Below are positions 1 through 10,696 of a DNA stretch of 64,000 nt, in pieces. The stretch spans positions 41,837,462-41,901,461 of the forward strand of contig NC_081182.1 of NCBI RefSeq assembly GCF_029867415.1. Reading direction: 5' to 3'. The translations under genes and the position numbers were made by a program. The number at the start of each line of letters is the position of its first letter. Position 1 is the first letter of the stretch. Source of the stretch: Vicia villosa (lineage: Eukaryota > Streptophyta > Magnoliopsida > Fabales > Fabaceae). The notes under the pieces were generated by a model. The model did no database searches and was not told the DNA's origin. It saw only the letters and a list, made by a program, of their open reading frames with translations.

Positions 1-325
1 TATAGTGCCACTTGAACATGAAGGTTTGGTGCGAGACTATAGGGAGGTTAGCTAGCTTAGTGGTGTTTTTCTTCTTTGAAGATGAAATTGGCACTTTGAG
101 TTTGTAGAATTAATGTGTTGAATTAGATCTAGCTTAGACTTAGCCATCTACCACAATCAATGTAGTGGTTATTGGTCATGAATGATTGGATGTGTAGAAT
201 GTTCAAACTTCTGAATTGTATAAAAACACGTTCAAGTTGCAATTGCATTCTTTTCTGTTATACTGATTTAATGTGCTTTATGTTATAATAAGGAGCAAAG
301 TGAAGAAAGACAATTTAACCTGCCA
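1..325. other. Intergenic, no gene recognised
   Basis: I see no coding region or named repeat here. The sequence is AT-rich with ordinary plant intergenic character and runs up to the target duplication of the MITE that follows. Confidence 0.5.
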
Positions 326-333
326 CCTCAAAT

Positions 334-695
334 TAGGGTGTTTGCAGTGCAGTTTGGACAGTTTTGACTTAAAAAATCATCCGAACCGCAAGATAAAAAG
401 TGTGCGATTCGGGTTGATTCGGTTGACTTTTGAAAATAAAATCGAACCAAATCAAACTAAATCAATGCGGTTTGGATTGGTTCAATTTCTTTACAAAAAA
501 TTATTGAGTCATACATACACATATAAATGACAATATAGCTTTGTTTTTAGTCATTTATGCTTATTAAATAACAAAAATGCATCATATTTTAAAAAAAACT
601 TATTATTTAATATACAAAAATAAGATTAGAGAAAAGTGGAATAAAAAACATAATTGCGATTTTTTATTGGACGAGTTTGATTTTGAACACCCCTA
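334..695. mobile_element. hAT-type MITE (362 bp) with 8-bp target duplication
   Basis: The element starts TAGGGTGTTT and ends AACACCCCTA, so its ends form an imperfect terminal inverted repeat of about 11 bp. It is flanked by a perfect 8-bp direct repeat CCTCAAAT at 326-333 and 696-703, the target-site length expected of hAT transposons. The interior has no transposase, so it would be non-autonomous. A short open frame across 273-530 spans the insertion boundary and is not a gene. The duplication is seen directly; the hAT assignment follows from TSD length and end sequence. Confidence 0.85.
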
Positions 696-799
696 CCTCA
701 AATTATACCCAACACCTAGGTTTTATTGGTGAAATGAAAATAATTTTTTTCGAATGAAATTTCCGGGTAATTCATTTGAAATTGCCGGTAGTTACAATT

Positions 800-1010
800 A
801 ATTTTGAAAATTTCAAAATGGGTAATAAAATTTTGTAAATTTTAAAATTTCTGATAAAATTTAGAAAATTTCGAAATTATTGATAAAATCTTTTGGAAAT
901 TTCAAAATTTCGGTAAAATCTCACAAATTTTAAAGTTTCCGGTAAAATTTACTGAAAAAATTCAAAATTTCTACTAAAATCTTTCAGAATTTTAAAATAT
1001 TTTTATAAAA
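800..1010. repeat. Degenerate minisatellite, unit about 33 bp
   Basis: Successive diverged copies of a phrase resembling AATTTCAAAATTTCGGTAAA recur roughly every 30-35 bp, about six times. Copies differ by substitutions and small indels, so this is an old array. It has no coding potential. Confidence 0.6.
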
Positions 1011-1182
1011 GTTTCATTTTTTTTAAATTTTTTAATATGTACTTGAAATTTTCGATATCATCCAAGAAATTTTAAATTTTTTAATAAAAACTTTGAATAA
1101 GATTTTTTTTTAAAATTTTGAGATACCTTAGAGGTGTCGGATATAAGTGTTGAAGTGAGATCTTAATTTCTCATTAAGAAAT

Positions 1183-1290
1183 AGCATAACTATTAATAAG
1201 ACAAGAGATAAAAGAAAGAGAATTAACAATGGAGCTAGCATAACTAGTAATAAGACAAGAGATAAAAGAAAGAGAATTAACAATGGGCTA
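1183..1290. repeat. 54-bp tandem duplication
   Basis: Two adjacent copies begin AGCATAACTA at 1183 and again at 1237. They are nearly identical over their full length (for example TATTAATAAG against TAGTAATAAG), indicating a fairly recent local duplication. Confidence 0.85.
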
Positions 1291-2411
1291 AAATGAATAC
1301 ATTTTAAGGCTGAGACATATTTTAAGGTCTGCATCATGAAAGTTTAAAGTATTCAAAGTTGGTATGGCATATAGAATGATGTACTTAAAATAAGTTACGT
1401 AAAATTGACCTTTGGTTTGAGAGTAAATTGATCTTTAATTTGTGGATGTCAGTTCTTATCTATTTACTTTCCATCTTCAACTTGTTGATGACATTTTAAA
1501 CTCTTAATGGGCATATTTCTTTTAGCTTTAAAAATTATTTTTATAAGGAGGTTTTCTAAAATATTAAAAGTTTTCAAAATATTAGAAGTTTTTCTAAAAA
1601 TGATTTTTACAAGAATGCTTTTAAAATATTTTTAAAAAAATTAAATTCATTTTTTTAAAATTAAAAAATTAATTTTGACATCTTATAACGTTAACACACA
1701 TTACTGAAGATCAAAGTATAATAGAAATTGTAATTTTTTTAAAAAAATTATATCACAAAAATAATTTTTATAAAAAATTATTTGAAATAACTTGAAATAA
1801 AGTAATTATAAAAAAAAATTATATAAAAAACTGTAATAAAATAATGAAACGATTAAAATAACATTTTAAAAATAATTATTTAAACTAATTAGAAATTTGA
1901 AATTTTTATTATAAAATTTTATAATTTATTTTTAAATAAAAATATGTCACTATAAAAATTATTTTAAAAAACAGAAATAAACAGATTTATTATGAAACCA
2001 TAAATAATAATTTAATATTTAAGCAATAAAAAATATTCTAATTAAACTACAATTAATTTATAAAAAAATTTAAAAAGTTTGAGACACTGATTACTGTACA
2101 AGACTAATTTATAGATATAACTTATAAAAATTTAAAAATTTGAGACAACTCTAATCTTTCCTGCCAGGAATATTAGTACGAAGAAAATTTGTGTACAAGT
2201 GGTTGTGGCCAAGAGGAAACTATTCAAACGTACATTATTTGAATATTCTAATTTTAAAAAGTATGTATTTTTAAATGATAGTTTTAACGGGGTATAATTT
2301 TTAAAATACGGCCAAAAATGCACACAGAGAAAAATAATTGATTGTTTTGGTGTTTTTTTCTTCTAACACAGTGCAGTCGTGGTTATCATTTAAAAAAAGG
2401 AATCTTGTAAT

Positions 2412-3035
2412 ACTGTTTTAAAAACTGAATCAGCTAATCAGACCGGAAATTAAAGAGGTTATCGGTCTGATCTGATTATTAAATTAGAAATGCTGTTGAA
2501 ACAGTGAGAACCGGCCAAAATCGATCAAAACCAAAAAAAACGGTGAACCAACGGTTTTAGAAAATCGGTGGTTCAAATGCATACTTTTTCTCTCACAAAA
2601 CGACGTCGTTTTCATAATTTTTTTATAAAATGTATAATTAAAATATAATTAAACTTTATTCAAATCTTATTTGGAACAACTTTTCCCCTGTTTGCAATTA
2701 GACTCGGTTTAAAATTTACTTAAATTTATATTTTGTATTATTTTGTTGTGAGTGATGATTATATTTAGGATTTTAATGTAAAAGACAAATATGTGAAATT
2801 ATGATATTTTAAAATTGTAAAATTTTATAGGTGTTGTGATATTTTTTAGAGACTAAGTCACCCGGTTCGACCGATTTAATAAATATATAGTATTACACTA
2901 GAGACTGATTTATTCAATCGAGTTATCCGATTTAATTTGATTTAGTCATGCGGTTCGACCTGTAATCCAATGATTCAACCAATAAACCAATAATCCAATA
3001 TCCTCACCAGTTTAATGACTGATTTTTAAAATAGT
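2412..3035. mobile_element. Probable MITE or foldback repeat (about 620 bp)
   Basis: The left end ACTGTTTTAAAAA at 2412 is matched in inverse orientation by the right end TTTTTAAAATAGT near 3023-3035, with one mismatch in the first 13 bases. The interior contains GGTTCGACC-type motifs near both ends, a pattern common in plant MITEs. I could not find a clean target duplication, so the superfamily is not assigned. Confidence 0.4.
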
Positions 3036-4126
3036 GAGTGGAGTTTTAGCTAAAGTAACACTATTTTTTGGAATAAAAAATATTTTTAAATATTAGTTTA
3101 ACTAGATTGTCTAAATCCGTGAGATGTACGCGCATTTGAAAATTAAAATTTATAATATTTATTAAAAAGTAATTTTTAATTTATTATTAATGTTAAACTA
3201 TATTATTAGTGTTAACATGTAACAATTATATCACATCATGATATTTTTTATTAATATTATTTTTTTATATAATTTTAGCATTAATTTATTATAAAAAATG
3301 AATAATTTATAATTTTATTAATATAATACAATAAATTTTACTATAAAAAATAATCATTTATAATTTTATTAATATAATAACATAACTTTTTAATATTAAT
3401 TTTAATAATTTTTTATAAAAATTTTAAAAGTTAAATTTATAATATTTATACTCATATGCAGACCAATAAAAATTAATAATATTAATATAATTATCAGGTG
3501 AATAGTGAATTATAGTTTAAAATGAAGAGTTTTATAAATAGTGAATCCAATAAAATTAAAGGGAGAGAGTCGTTGAAGAATTAAAAATGATTTAAATTAA
3601 AACATATTAATGATAAATGAGTTATTAATATTTATTTATAATTATATAAATATAAAAATATTCCTCTTCTACATTCCAAAATTTAAAAATATAATAAACA
3701 TTATAATTATATTATTTCAAAACTAAACAAAAAATTTAAATATTTTTATGACACTTTATTTTATTAATTTATAAATTTTTCAGTAAATTTAAGATAATAG
3801 GAATAAAAAATTATAAGGATTAAATTCTAGAAAATGTGTATGATATTATATTTATATTATATAAAATGTAAAGATAAAAAATTTATTTGATGGTTTTTTT
3901 TAGGTTTTTAATTTTGTTTACATATTGAATTGTATAAGATATTATATTAAATAAAAGTTAAAGATATAGTTATACTATTTTAATTTTTTTTCTTAATCGT
4001 TATTATTATTCTTATAATCATTATTATTAATTATTAATATAGTGTCAATTTTATAAATTTAATAATTATATATATAATAATAATAATAGATAAATAATTA
4101 TAACTTTTATAATAGTAGTAGCTGGA

Positions 4127-4127
<1 letters not shown>
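3036..4127. other. Extremely AT-rich intergenic DNA
   Basis: The stretch is dominated by A/T runs and short TTATTA-type microrepeats. I see no gene, transposon end or structural RNA in it. Confidence 0.5.

Positions 4128-4185
<58 letters not shown>
4128..4185. repeat. (ATT)n microsatellite, about 19 units
   Basis: An uninterrupted run of ATT trinucleotides covers 58 bp within the AT-rich region just upstream of the old copia LTR. Confidence 0.95.
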
Positions 4186-4241
4186 GCTAAATATTTATAT
4201 TATCATCGGGACAACTTTGAATTTATATATTAAGATTAAGA

Positions 4242-4434
4242 TGTACGAGGGAGTTAGAGTAACAACACTAGTAGTTGGAGTTAATTAAATTTGTTGAAAG
4301 AAAGTTGTTTTGACTCATAACAAACTTAATTCATGTCTTAGTTAAAGTGAATGAGTTGTATAAATATTGCACAAGCATTCACTAGTAAAGTATAACGTTG
4401 ATTAAAGTTAATACATTTGATGAACACTTTATCA
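4242..4434 (+). mobile_element. 5' LTR of old Ty1/copia element A (193 bp)
   Basis: This short segment starts TGTACGAGGG and ends CACTTTATCA. A diverged copy lies at 17174-17180 plus 17800-17986; both share GTTAGAGTAA, ATTCACTAGTAAA-like and GATTAAAGT blocks and the same TTTATCA end. A primer binding site follows six bases later. Together they delimit an old copia element of more than 13 kb once nested insertions are counted. No matching target duplication remains (left TAAGA, right TCTAA), so one flank has decayed or rearranged. Confidence 0.7.
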
Positions 4435-4439
4435 TAATA

Positions 4440-4451
4440 TGGTATCACACA
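4440..4451 (+). promoter_or_regulatory. Primer binding site of copia element A
   Basis: TGGTATCACACA follows the 5' LTR and matches the initiator-methionine tRNA primer site of plant copia elements (TGGTATCAGAGC) over its first eight bases. Confidence 0.65.
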
Positions 4452-4704
4452 CATATAAATTATAAACCAGGGATCGTTTCTACTTACCATATTCTTTTTT
4501 CTAGAAACTATTTGTTTTTCTAAGAAGAATCTTCATATACACAGAGCTTTAGAGAAGCTCCAATGAAATATCTCGAAATCTCAGCCCCAGATTCATAGAA
4601 TCTTGCAGGTTCACCTCAAGATGTCTCCTCATAATTTGTACATTTCAATTCATTTCCCATAATTGCATTTTTTTTCTTTCACGCACAAACTTATCTTATG
4701 AAAC

Positions 4705-5790
4705 ATCATTTCTCGAGTCGGACATGAGCTACTCCCATCTAGCCAATCTCGATTTGGGATCTTAGTACTTGAGACCGGCAAATACCGTGCTTCAACTAGC
4801 GGTAAAAGAAAGGGGGGAAGGAATTATAGAATAAAAGGAGCTGGACATGAAATGTCACAGTCTTTATAGTGAATCGATGTTGTTTGCATAACACTCATAG
4901 GCTCTGGAACTAATGACCTTACTAAAATTTCCCATAGAGAACCCAACCTTTGAAAGGCAGGCATGAGAGAAATTAATTTCCTTACATTGCTGACAACCCT
5001 AAGGCTTCTTATTCGGGTTATCAAGCGGAAAAGGAGGGGGAATGAATGGGCACATCCCTATTAACAACCCATGTTTTTTTTATCTAAGAAATGAGAGTTT
5101 TACCACTAAGCTTTGAATTGGTCTCCACTGGATCATTTCCTTCTTACTTAACTTTTAGGTCAATCCCGTGGCATACAATTGAAACGACTCCGCTATATAG
5201 TCGTCCCTCTCTCTTTTTACAACTTTGTGGATAGGGTAAAGAAGGGAAGTTATAGAACGAGGCAATATGGGAAAAGTATTTTTCTAGCTAAGTTCTTGTA
5301 ACTCAATCCCTTGCATGTTATTTTCGAGAAATTCCTTTGTCAAGAAAGAAATTAATAAACGTTTGGGTGGAGGAGGAATTTAGTACCGACAAACTAGAAT
5401 TGTTAGTATCGTTGTCAAAATAGCAAATCCAAAGAGTCAAACAACCAACTATTTCTTCATCACCAGCAGCAGATTCGATGTTATACGCCTTAGTAGAACT
5501 AGACAGGCTCCCCCTTTTATCCCTAAAAAAGCTAGCTTTATTTTCAAGAGCTTCTCAAACGAACCACTATAACGTGTCGAGATGACCCAGGATATCAAGC
5601 TTTTGTATGTCAATTATGGAGATAATGAACCTTTGCATTTCTTTCTTATATTTCTATTCCTGGTTGTATCTTATCCTTAGGATTAGATCAGCTCGACTTT
5701 CTTCGCAACTTTTGAGCAAAAAGATAGAACCTTAATAAGAAATCATTAAGGCCTTATGGTGGGGGAGAACTAATTTTAAAACACACCTTA
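4705..5790. other. Compositionally distinct insert, possibly organelle-derived (NUMT candidate)
   Basis: This kilobase reads very differently from its surroundings. It is visibly richer in G and C (around 43-45 percent in the lines I sampled, against about a quarter nearby) with motifs such as CAACTAGCGGTAAAAG and AAAGGGGGGAAGG that resemble plant mitochondrial spacer DNA. It lies between the PBS and gag of copia element A, where no such sequence belongs, so it is likely an insertion. I recognise no gene in it. The mitochondrial origin is inferred from composition and style only; an unusual leader of the retroelement is the alternative. Confidence 0.35.
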
Positions 5791-5849
5791 TTCAAAAAAA
5801 AATCCCACCAAAACTCTCAATCAAATTGCAAAAAAAAAAAAAAATGCTT

Positions 5850-6760
5850 TGGAACCAACATGTTGAAGGAGTCATCCTCTCTCATAAATTACACAAAATT
5901 ATGGTTAATCTTCAAATTCCTCTGATGTTCAAAACTAATGTCGATAGAATTGGCAATATCGTTTCCGAAGAATAAAAATCTTGGATTATTCAAGACCAAT
6001 CTCTATTTATGAAGCGGTTCTACCTTGAGTATTATCTTACAAACATGCTTTTGAAGTTTGGGACAAAATTCATAAACATTTTTAGGCATTAATGAAATCT
6101 ATGGTTCATCAATTGAGGACGAAACTCAAAATCATGAAGAAGGAAAATCTCTCAATATCATATTATGTTTTACGAATCAGAGTTATAGTTGATTCACTTC
6201 TTGCAATTAGAAATCCTATCTCTAAAAGAGACTCGGTTGGTGCGATTCTACAAAGTTTACCTAAAGAATACAATCTATTCATCATGAAGATCTATGATAA
6301 AGTTAAGCCATTGGATCTTCATGACTTTGAATCTTTTCTTTTATGTTCTAGAAGCACAACTTGTCAAGTATCGACAACAGTTAGATATCACATATGCTAC
6401 TGCAAATTTGGCCCACACCTAGTGAAAAATCAAGCAGAAATGGTGGATGTCATGGTGATTATCATAAATTCATAGTCAAGGACACCAATTATGTGGTCCT
6501 GGTCATGGAAGGTCCAATCTTGGCATTGGTAATTGTCTAACTTGTCAACTCTGCAACAAGTATGGCTACTATGTCATGGAATGTTGGCATATATTTGATG
6601 AAATATTCAAGCCAACTCAAGTCAAGCAACAATCAAACAACTCTAGTGATCCAATTCACATTCAAGGCAATGGTAATCATAAAACTCAGGGTTCCTTGCG
6701 TGCTCAAGCAAGTTATGTTGTTGTTGATAAAAGTCGTATGTTGTTGTTAAGATATATTGT
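5850..6760 (+). pseudogene. Ty1/copia gag relic of element A
   Basis: In several frames the translation resembles the Gag of a common legume copia family. A segment with WNQHVEGVILSHKLHK near 5850 is followed by VWDKIHKHF near 6055, then an open frame from 6092 to 6475 beginning MKSMVHQLRTKLK and continuing into the alpha-helical UBN2-like Gag region. Near 6541-6600 a CCHC zinc knuckle reads CQLCNKYGYYVMEC, with the histidine position replaced by tyrosine. Stops and frame changes interrupt the sequence, so no product is expected. It is the coding start of the element whose LTRs lie at 4242 and 17986; protease, integrase and the first half of reverse transcriptase are missing before 14101. Confidence 0.75.
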
Positions 6761-6880
6761 TGTTGATGATTTTGGTTTTGTTGATAAAAGTTGCATGTTG
6801 TTGTTAAGATATATTGTTGTTGATAAAAATTGTATGTTGTTGTTAAGTTATGTTGTTATTGATAAAAGTTGTAAGTTGTC
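6712..6880 (+). repeat. Tandem repeat, unit about 39 bp, four copies
   Basis: Copies of GATAAAAGTTGTATGTTGTT are spaced 57, 40 and 38 bp apart (landmarks at 6731, 6788, 6828 and 6866). The first interval carries an extra block of about 18 bp. The array directly follows the Gag zinc knuckle of element A. Confidence 0.8.
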
Positions 6881-6954
6881 GAAGATTTTGGTTATTTTTA
6901 ATGATATATCATGTACGTTGGAGCTTTCATTATGTTCAGTCAACATGTCATAGA

Positions 6955-7634
6955 AGATAGGTTTAATATATCGTATGTGGTTTGAGTGTTTTTCCAACCC
7001 CTCACTGAATATATAACCTTTCTAATTGAACTAGAAAATAATAATATGAAAAATTAAGTTATGTTAGAAAACAAGTTACATTAATCAATGATTTACGTGC
7101 TTTCTACAATCCATTATTCGTATCTCGCTCTTTGACTATTAGAATTTGGTTTAATGTTGTTCTTAAATCAACACTTCCTTTTTTACTAAAGTTAATAAAA
7201 TGCATAACGAACTATTAAAAAAGAAAAAGTTGATTGAAAAACTACAAGCTTTAAACCAAATTCTAACAATCAAAGAGAAAAATATGGATAAAGGTAATAT
7301 GTTTATTGACAAGTTGGTGAAATATGCATTTCATATAAGTTATAATAAACTCAAGAGAATATATCACAACGGTTTCTAGTTATAACCATGGTGAAATGTT
7401 AATAAATTCTCAAATTGTAGCGTTGTGTATCAAACTTCTGCCCTCCATATTTTACTACAATTAATTGTTTTTTATAATTGTTAATATATGTAATGCACTA
7501 CTGAGTTTTTATTATGGTTATCAGCCTGTGGTGGTAAAGTTGCCATATACTACCACACCTTACGTTGCCACGGTTGATCAACCCTAATGGTATCCCTTTA
7601 CTAACCGTGGTGAAAAGGTCTTTTTGTTGTAGTG
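6955..7634. mobile_element. CACTA-type element fragment with right terminus
   Basis: The right end on the reverse strand reads CACTACAACAAAAAGACC, the typical start of plant CACTA (En/Spm) elements, and is preceded inward by subterminal phrases such as ACCGTGGTGA and ACCATGGTGA. The block 6955-7260 is homologous, in reverse orientation, to 58680-58890, so the family recurs in the window. I could not locate the left terminus. No transposase is visible. The right end abuts copia element A reverse transcriptase, which resumes after the later insertions at 14101. Confidence 0.55.
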
Positions 7635-7641
7635 AAGCTAA

Positions 7642-8798
7642 CAGGGTCGGTCTTGGGCCAAGGCAAGCTGACCCACAGCCCATGACCTCAAAAAAATGAG
7701 GGCCTCTAAATTTGAGTTTATGGGATTTGTAAATTCAATTGAACTATATTAAATATAATACATTACATAAAGTTTACAAAAGCAGCGCTTGGCTGAGCGG
7801 TTGGTTACGTGTTTCAAATTCCATGACCCAGAAGGGTAATGTCCTGGGTTAAATTTAATTGTTTTATTTCTACAATAAAGTTGGATATAAAGAATTTAAG
7901 TTTGTATTAAAATTACAAATTAATCTATAAATTATTTAAAATTATCTTTTAGAAATGTAGGATCTTATAATAAATAAAGTGTAGTTTATTTTAATTTTTT
8001 AAAAATAATTTATTACTTCGTTATAAGTTTTTTAAAATTTAAAATATCACTTAAATTTAATGTTATTTTAAATAAATATTTTATAAAAGATTATTTTTTT
8101 AGATATATCATTTATATTTAAAAAAATTATGTGATTTTTATTATATTAAAATTGTTAATGATATATGTTTAAATAATTAGATGTTAAAATTAGTTTTTAA
8201 TTTATAAAAAATTATTGAAAATAACTTTTAATATTATTAAAAAAAATTCTCAAAAAATTATTAAATATTTTAAGATATGTTACAACTTTTGTGTCCGACA
8301 ATAATAGTTAAGAATTAGAATAAAAAAATCTGATCCAATCCTAAAATCAAAGATGGAAGTGATTGTCATTTTTAGAAAAAATTAAAGAAAGAAAGAAGTC
8401 CTTAAAAATCTCAACAAGTTAATTCAAATGTTGAAGGGATGATTTTAAGAATCCTAAAAGAACCATCATCAAGTTCATCAAAGAATCATCGTTTGCTAAT
8501 GAAGAAGCTTCATTATAGAGAGTATATGTTTCGAACAATGAAGATGATGAAGAAGCTTTTATCATAGAAAATATAAATAATGTCAACTGAAATCGAATCC
8601 ATGCAATTGAAAATTACAAGTTCTACCATGACCAACTAAGGTAATCAAATTATTTGTCAGTATGCGCTTTTACAATTATATACAATCATTTTTTAATCAT
8701 TAAAAACTAAAACTCAAAAAAAGTTAATTGTTTAGTTTTATATTAGGGGTCCATTTTTATTATTGTCTTGGGCCTCTAAAAAGTCAGGACCGGCCCTG
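7642..8798. mobile_element. Non-autonomous hAT-type element (1157 bp)
   Basis: The left end CAGGGTCGGTCTTG and the right end GTCAGGACCGGCCCTG form an imperfect terminal inverted repeat beginning CAGGG, as in many hAT elements. The flanks carry an 8-bp target duplication, GAAGCTAA at 7634-7641 and GAAGTTAA at 8799-8806, with one mismatch. Just inside both ends the phrase GGGCCTCTAAA occurs. The interior is AT-rich without transposase. The target straddles the exact junction between the CACTA terminus and copia element A, which dates this insertion after the CACTA one. Confidence 0.75.
7782..7860 (+). repeat. tRNA-like (possible SINE) remnant inside the hAT element
   Basis: The phrase TTGGCTGAGCGGTTGG resembles the A box of leucine/serine tRNAs. 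About 45 bp later GTCCTGGGTTAAATTT resembles a decayed B box. No foldable tRNA or 3' tail is evident, so this is a weak candidate for an old SINE head. Confidence 0.25.
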
Positions 8799-8951
8799 GA
8801 AGTTAAGGCTATGTTTGGGAGTTTGGAGGGGAAGAGAGGGGAGGACTTTGAAAAATAAGAAGAATTGGGTGAAAAGGATAAAAAGTTTTTGGGTAGGAAG
8901 GTTTTGGAGGGTTTGAGTTTATTCATAACACCAAAAACCCCATAAAATGGG

Positions 8952-9387
8952 TGTTGTGAAAAACGATACCAATAACAAAGTATAATAGGGAATTAGGGAA
9001 GAGAATAAGAACACAAGAATTGGTTATAACTGCTATTCTTTTACTTTCTCTTAAAACAAGATTACAAGTTTACAAGAATAACAAATAACCTCTCTCACCT
9101 TAAATTAGGATTTGCAGCTTAGCAATGATGAGAGACTAGTATGCTATTTATAATAAAACCTAACATACTAACTAATGGGCTTTTTCCACAAGACCCATTA
9201 CACAAGCCAACTTAATAAACAAGCTAACTTAACAAATTAGGGTTTAAACACTAAAACCTAATTTAACATGCTAACAACCCTAGCATCTTCGACACAAGCA
9301 TGTGAACAACCTTCGACATCATGCTTAACCCTGTCGAACCAAGAAGATACCCTTCGGCCATACTAGAGTTCGATCCAATATCTCACA
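8952..9387 (-). repeat. 3' LTR of the young copia element
   Basis: 436 bp, almost identical to 13422-13857. On the minus strand a TATA-like TTATAAATAG lies near 9143-9152. Adjacent to the LTR, on the internal side, the minus strand reads CAAGGTGGAGATT, the likely polypurine tract. Confidence 0.95.
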
Positions 9388-9402
9388 AATCTCCACCTTG
9401 GA
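9388..9402 (-). promoter_or_regulatory. Polypurine tract of the young copia element
   Basis: The minus strand reads CCAAGGTGGAGATT immediately before the 3' LTR. Position and purine content fit the plus-strand primer for reverse transcription. Confidence 0.65.
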
Positions 9403-9430
9403 TCTAACTCTACAACATCAAGGGAACACA

Positions 9431-10696
9431 CTAGTTTTCTTCATGCAGCTTTATCAACTGCATACAGTGGAAAAACTTGCAACTCGGCAATGTCTTGGTG
9501 ATCATATCAGCAGCATTGTCTTCAGTCGAAACCTTCAGCACTTGGACTTCTCCACGCTCGATTACTCCTCTGACGAAATGCAGCCTCACATCAATGTGCT
9601 TAGTTCGCTCATGATAGGCTGAATTCTTCGACAGGTGTATTGCACTTTGACTATCACATTTAACAGTGATACCTCGACCTTGAAGTTTCAGCTCCTTCGC
9701 AAAACCTTCAAGCCACAATGCTTCTTTCACAGCTTCAGTTAATGCAATGTACTCCGCTTCAGTGGTTGATAGAGCAACAACCTTCTGAAGTGTTGCTTTC
9801 CAACTAATTGCTGTGCCAAACATAGTGAAAACATATCCAGAAATAGATTTCCTGGAATCCATACAACCTGCATAATCAGAGTCGACATATCCTTCTATTA
9901 CTGCTTTACTATCTTCACCCAAGGCTCCACCATAAATTAGAACTCTGTTCAGAGATCCATTTATGTACCTTAAAATCCACTTCAATGCTTGCCAGTGAGC
10001 CTTTCCAGGATTCGCCATGTACCTGCTTACAAGACTGACTGCGTAAGCTATGTCGGGTCTAGTACAGACCATAGCATACATCAAAGAACCAACTATATTA
10101 GCATATGGGATGCTATTCATATAGGCTATTTCGACATCAGTACTGGGACACTGATCAACACTCAGCTTGAATTGAGGGTTTGTTGGAGTCACAACTGGCT
10201 TCGAATTCGACATACCAAACTTTTCAAGAATCTTCCGTAGATATGCCTCTTGAGATAGACATAACTTCGACTTCTTTCTATCTCTTCGAATGTCAATTCC
10301 AAGAATCCTGGAAGCAGCTCCCAGATCCTTCATATCGAACTCCTTATTGAGTTCAGCCTTCACCCTCATCACATCTTCGACACTGTTGCTTGCTATGAGA
10401 ATATCATCCACAGAAAGCAACAAAATAACAAATGAATTACCAGGTCGAAATCTGAAGTAAACACAGTGGTCGAACTGACTTCTAATGAAACTTATGCGTG
10501 CCATGAACTTGTCGAATCTCCTATTCCACTGTCGACGAGATTGTTTCAGCCCATACAAGGATCTCTTTAACTTACACACATAATCATCCTTCCCCTTTTC
10601 GACATACCCTTCAGGTTGCCTCATCAGGATCGTTTCATCTAGATCACCATACAAGAACGCAGTTTTAACATCCATCTGTTCTAGTTCAAGATCGAA
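9431..10696 (-). pseudogene. Copia Pol C-terminal part: reverse transcriptase and RNase H
   Basis: This frame continues in phase from the upstream gag-pol frame after the stop at 10697-10699; its first ATG is at 10675. The first residues MDVKTAFLYGDLDE and then YGLKQSRRQWNRRF are reverse-transcriptase motifs. The active-site box reads LLLSVDDILIAS near 10400-10425: the usual tyrosine or phenylalanine before VDD is a serine (codon TCT). RNase H follows with DSDYAGCMDSRKSISGY, ALSTTEAEYIALTEA and TKHIDVRLHFVR, ending in the copia C-terminal phrase DMITKTLP. The region would copy element RNA into DNA in cytoplasmic particles. The serine substitution probably abolishes or strongly lowers polymerase activity; this is inference from family conservation. 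Confidence 0.9.

Larger units (their letters stand above)
696..2411. other. AT-rich intergenic DNA
   Basis: Apart from the two small tandem repeats listed separately, this stretch is very AT-rich and shows no recognisable gene, RNA gene or transposon coding sequence. Short open frames near 1128-1337 and 2132-2323 have no recognisable domain. Confidence 0.5.

Noticed and set aside
273..530. 85-codon open frame
   Set aside because: It crosses the left border of the hAT-type MITE at 334, so it is a chance frame.
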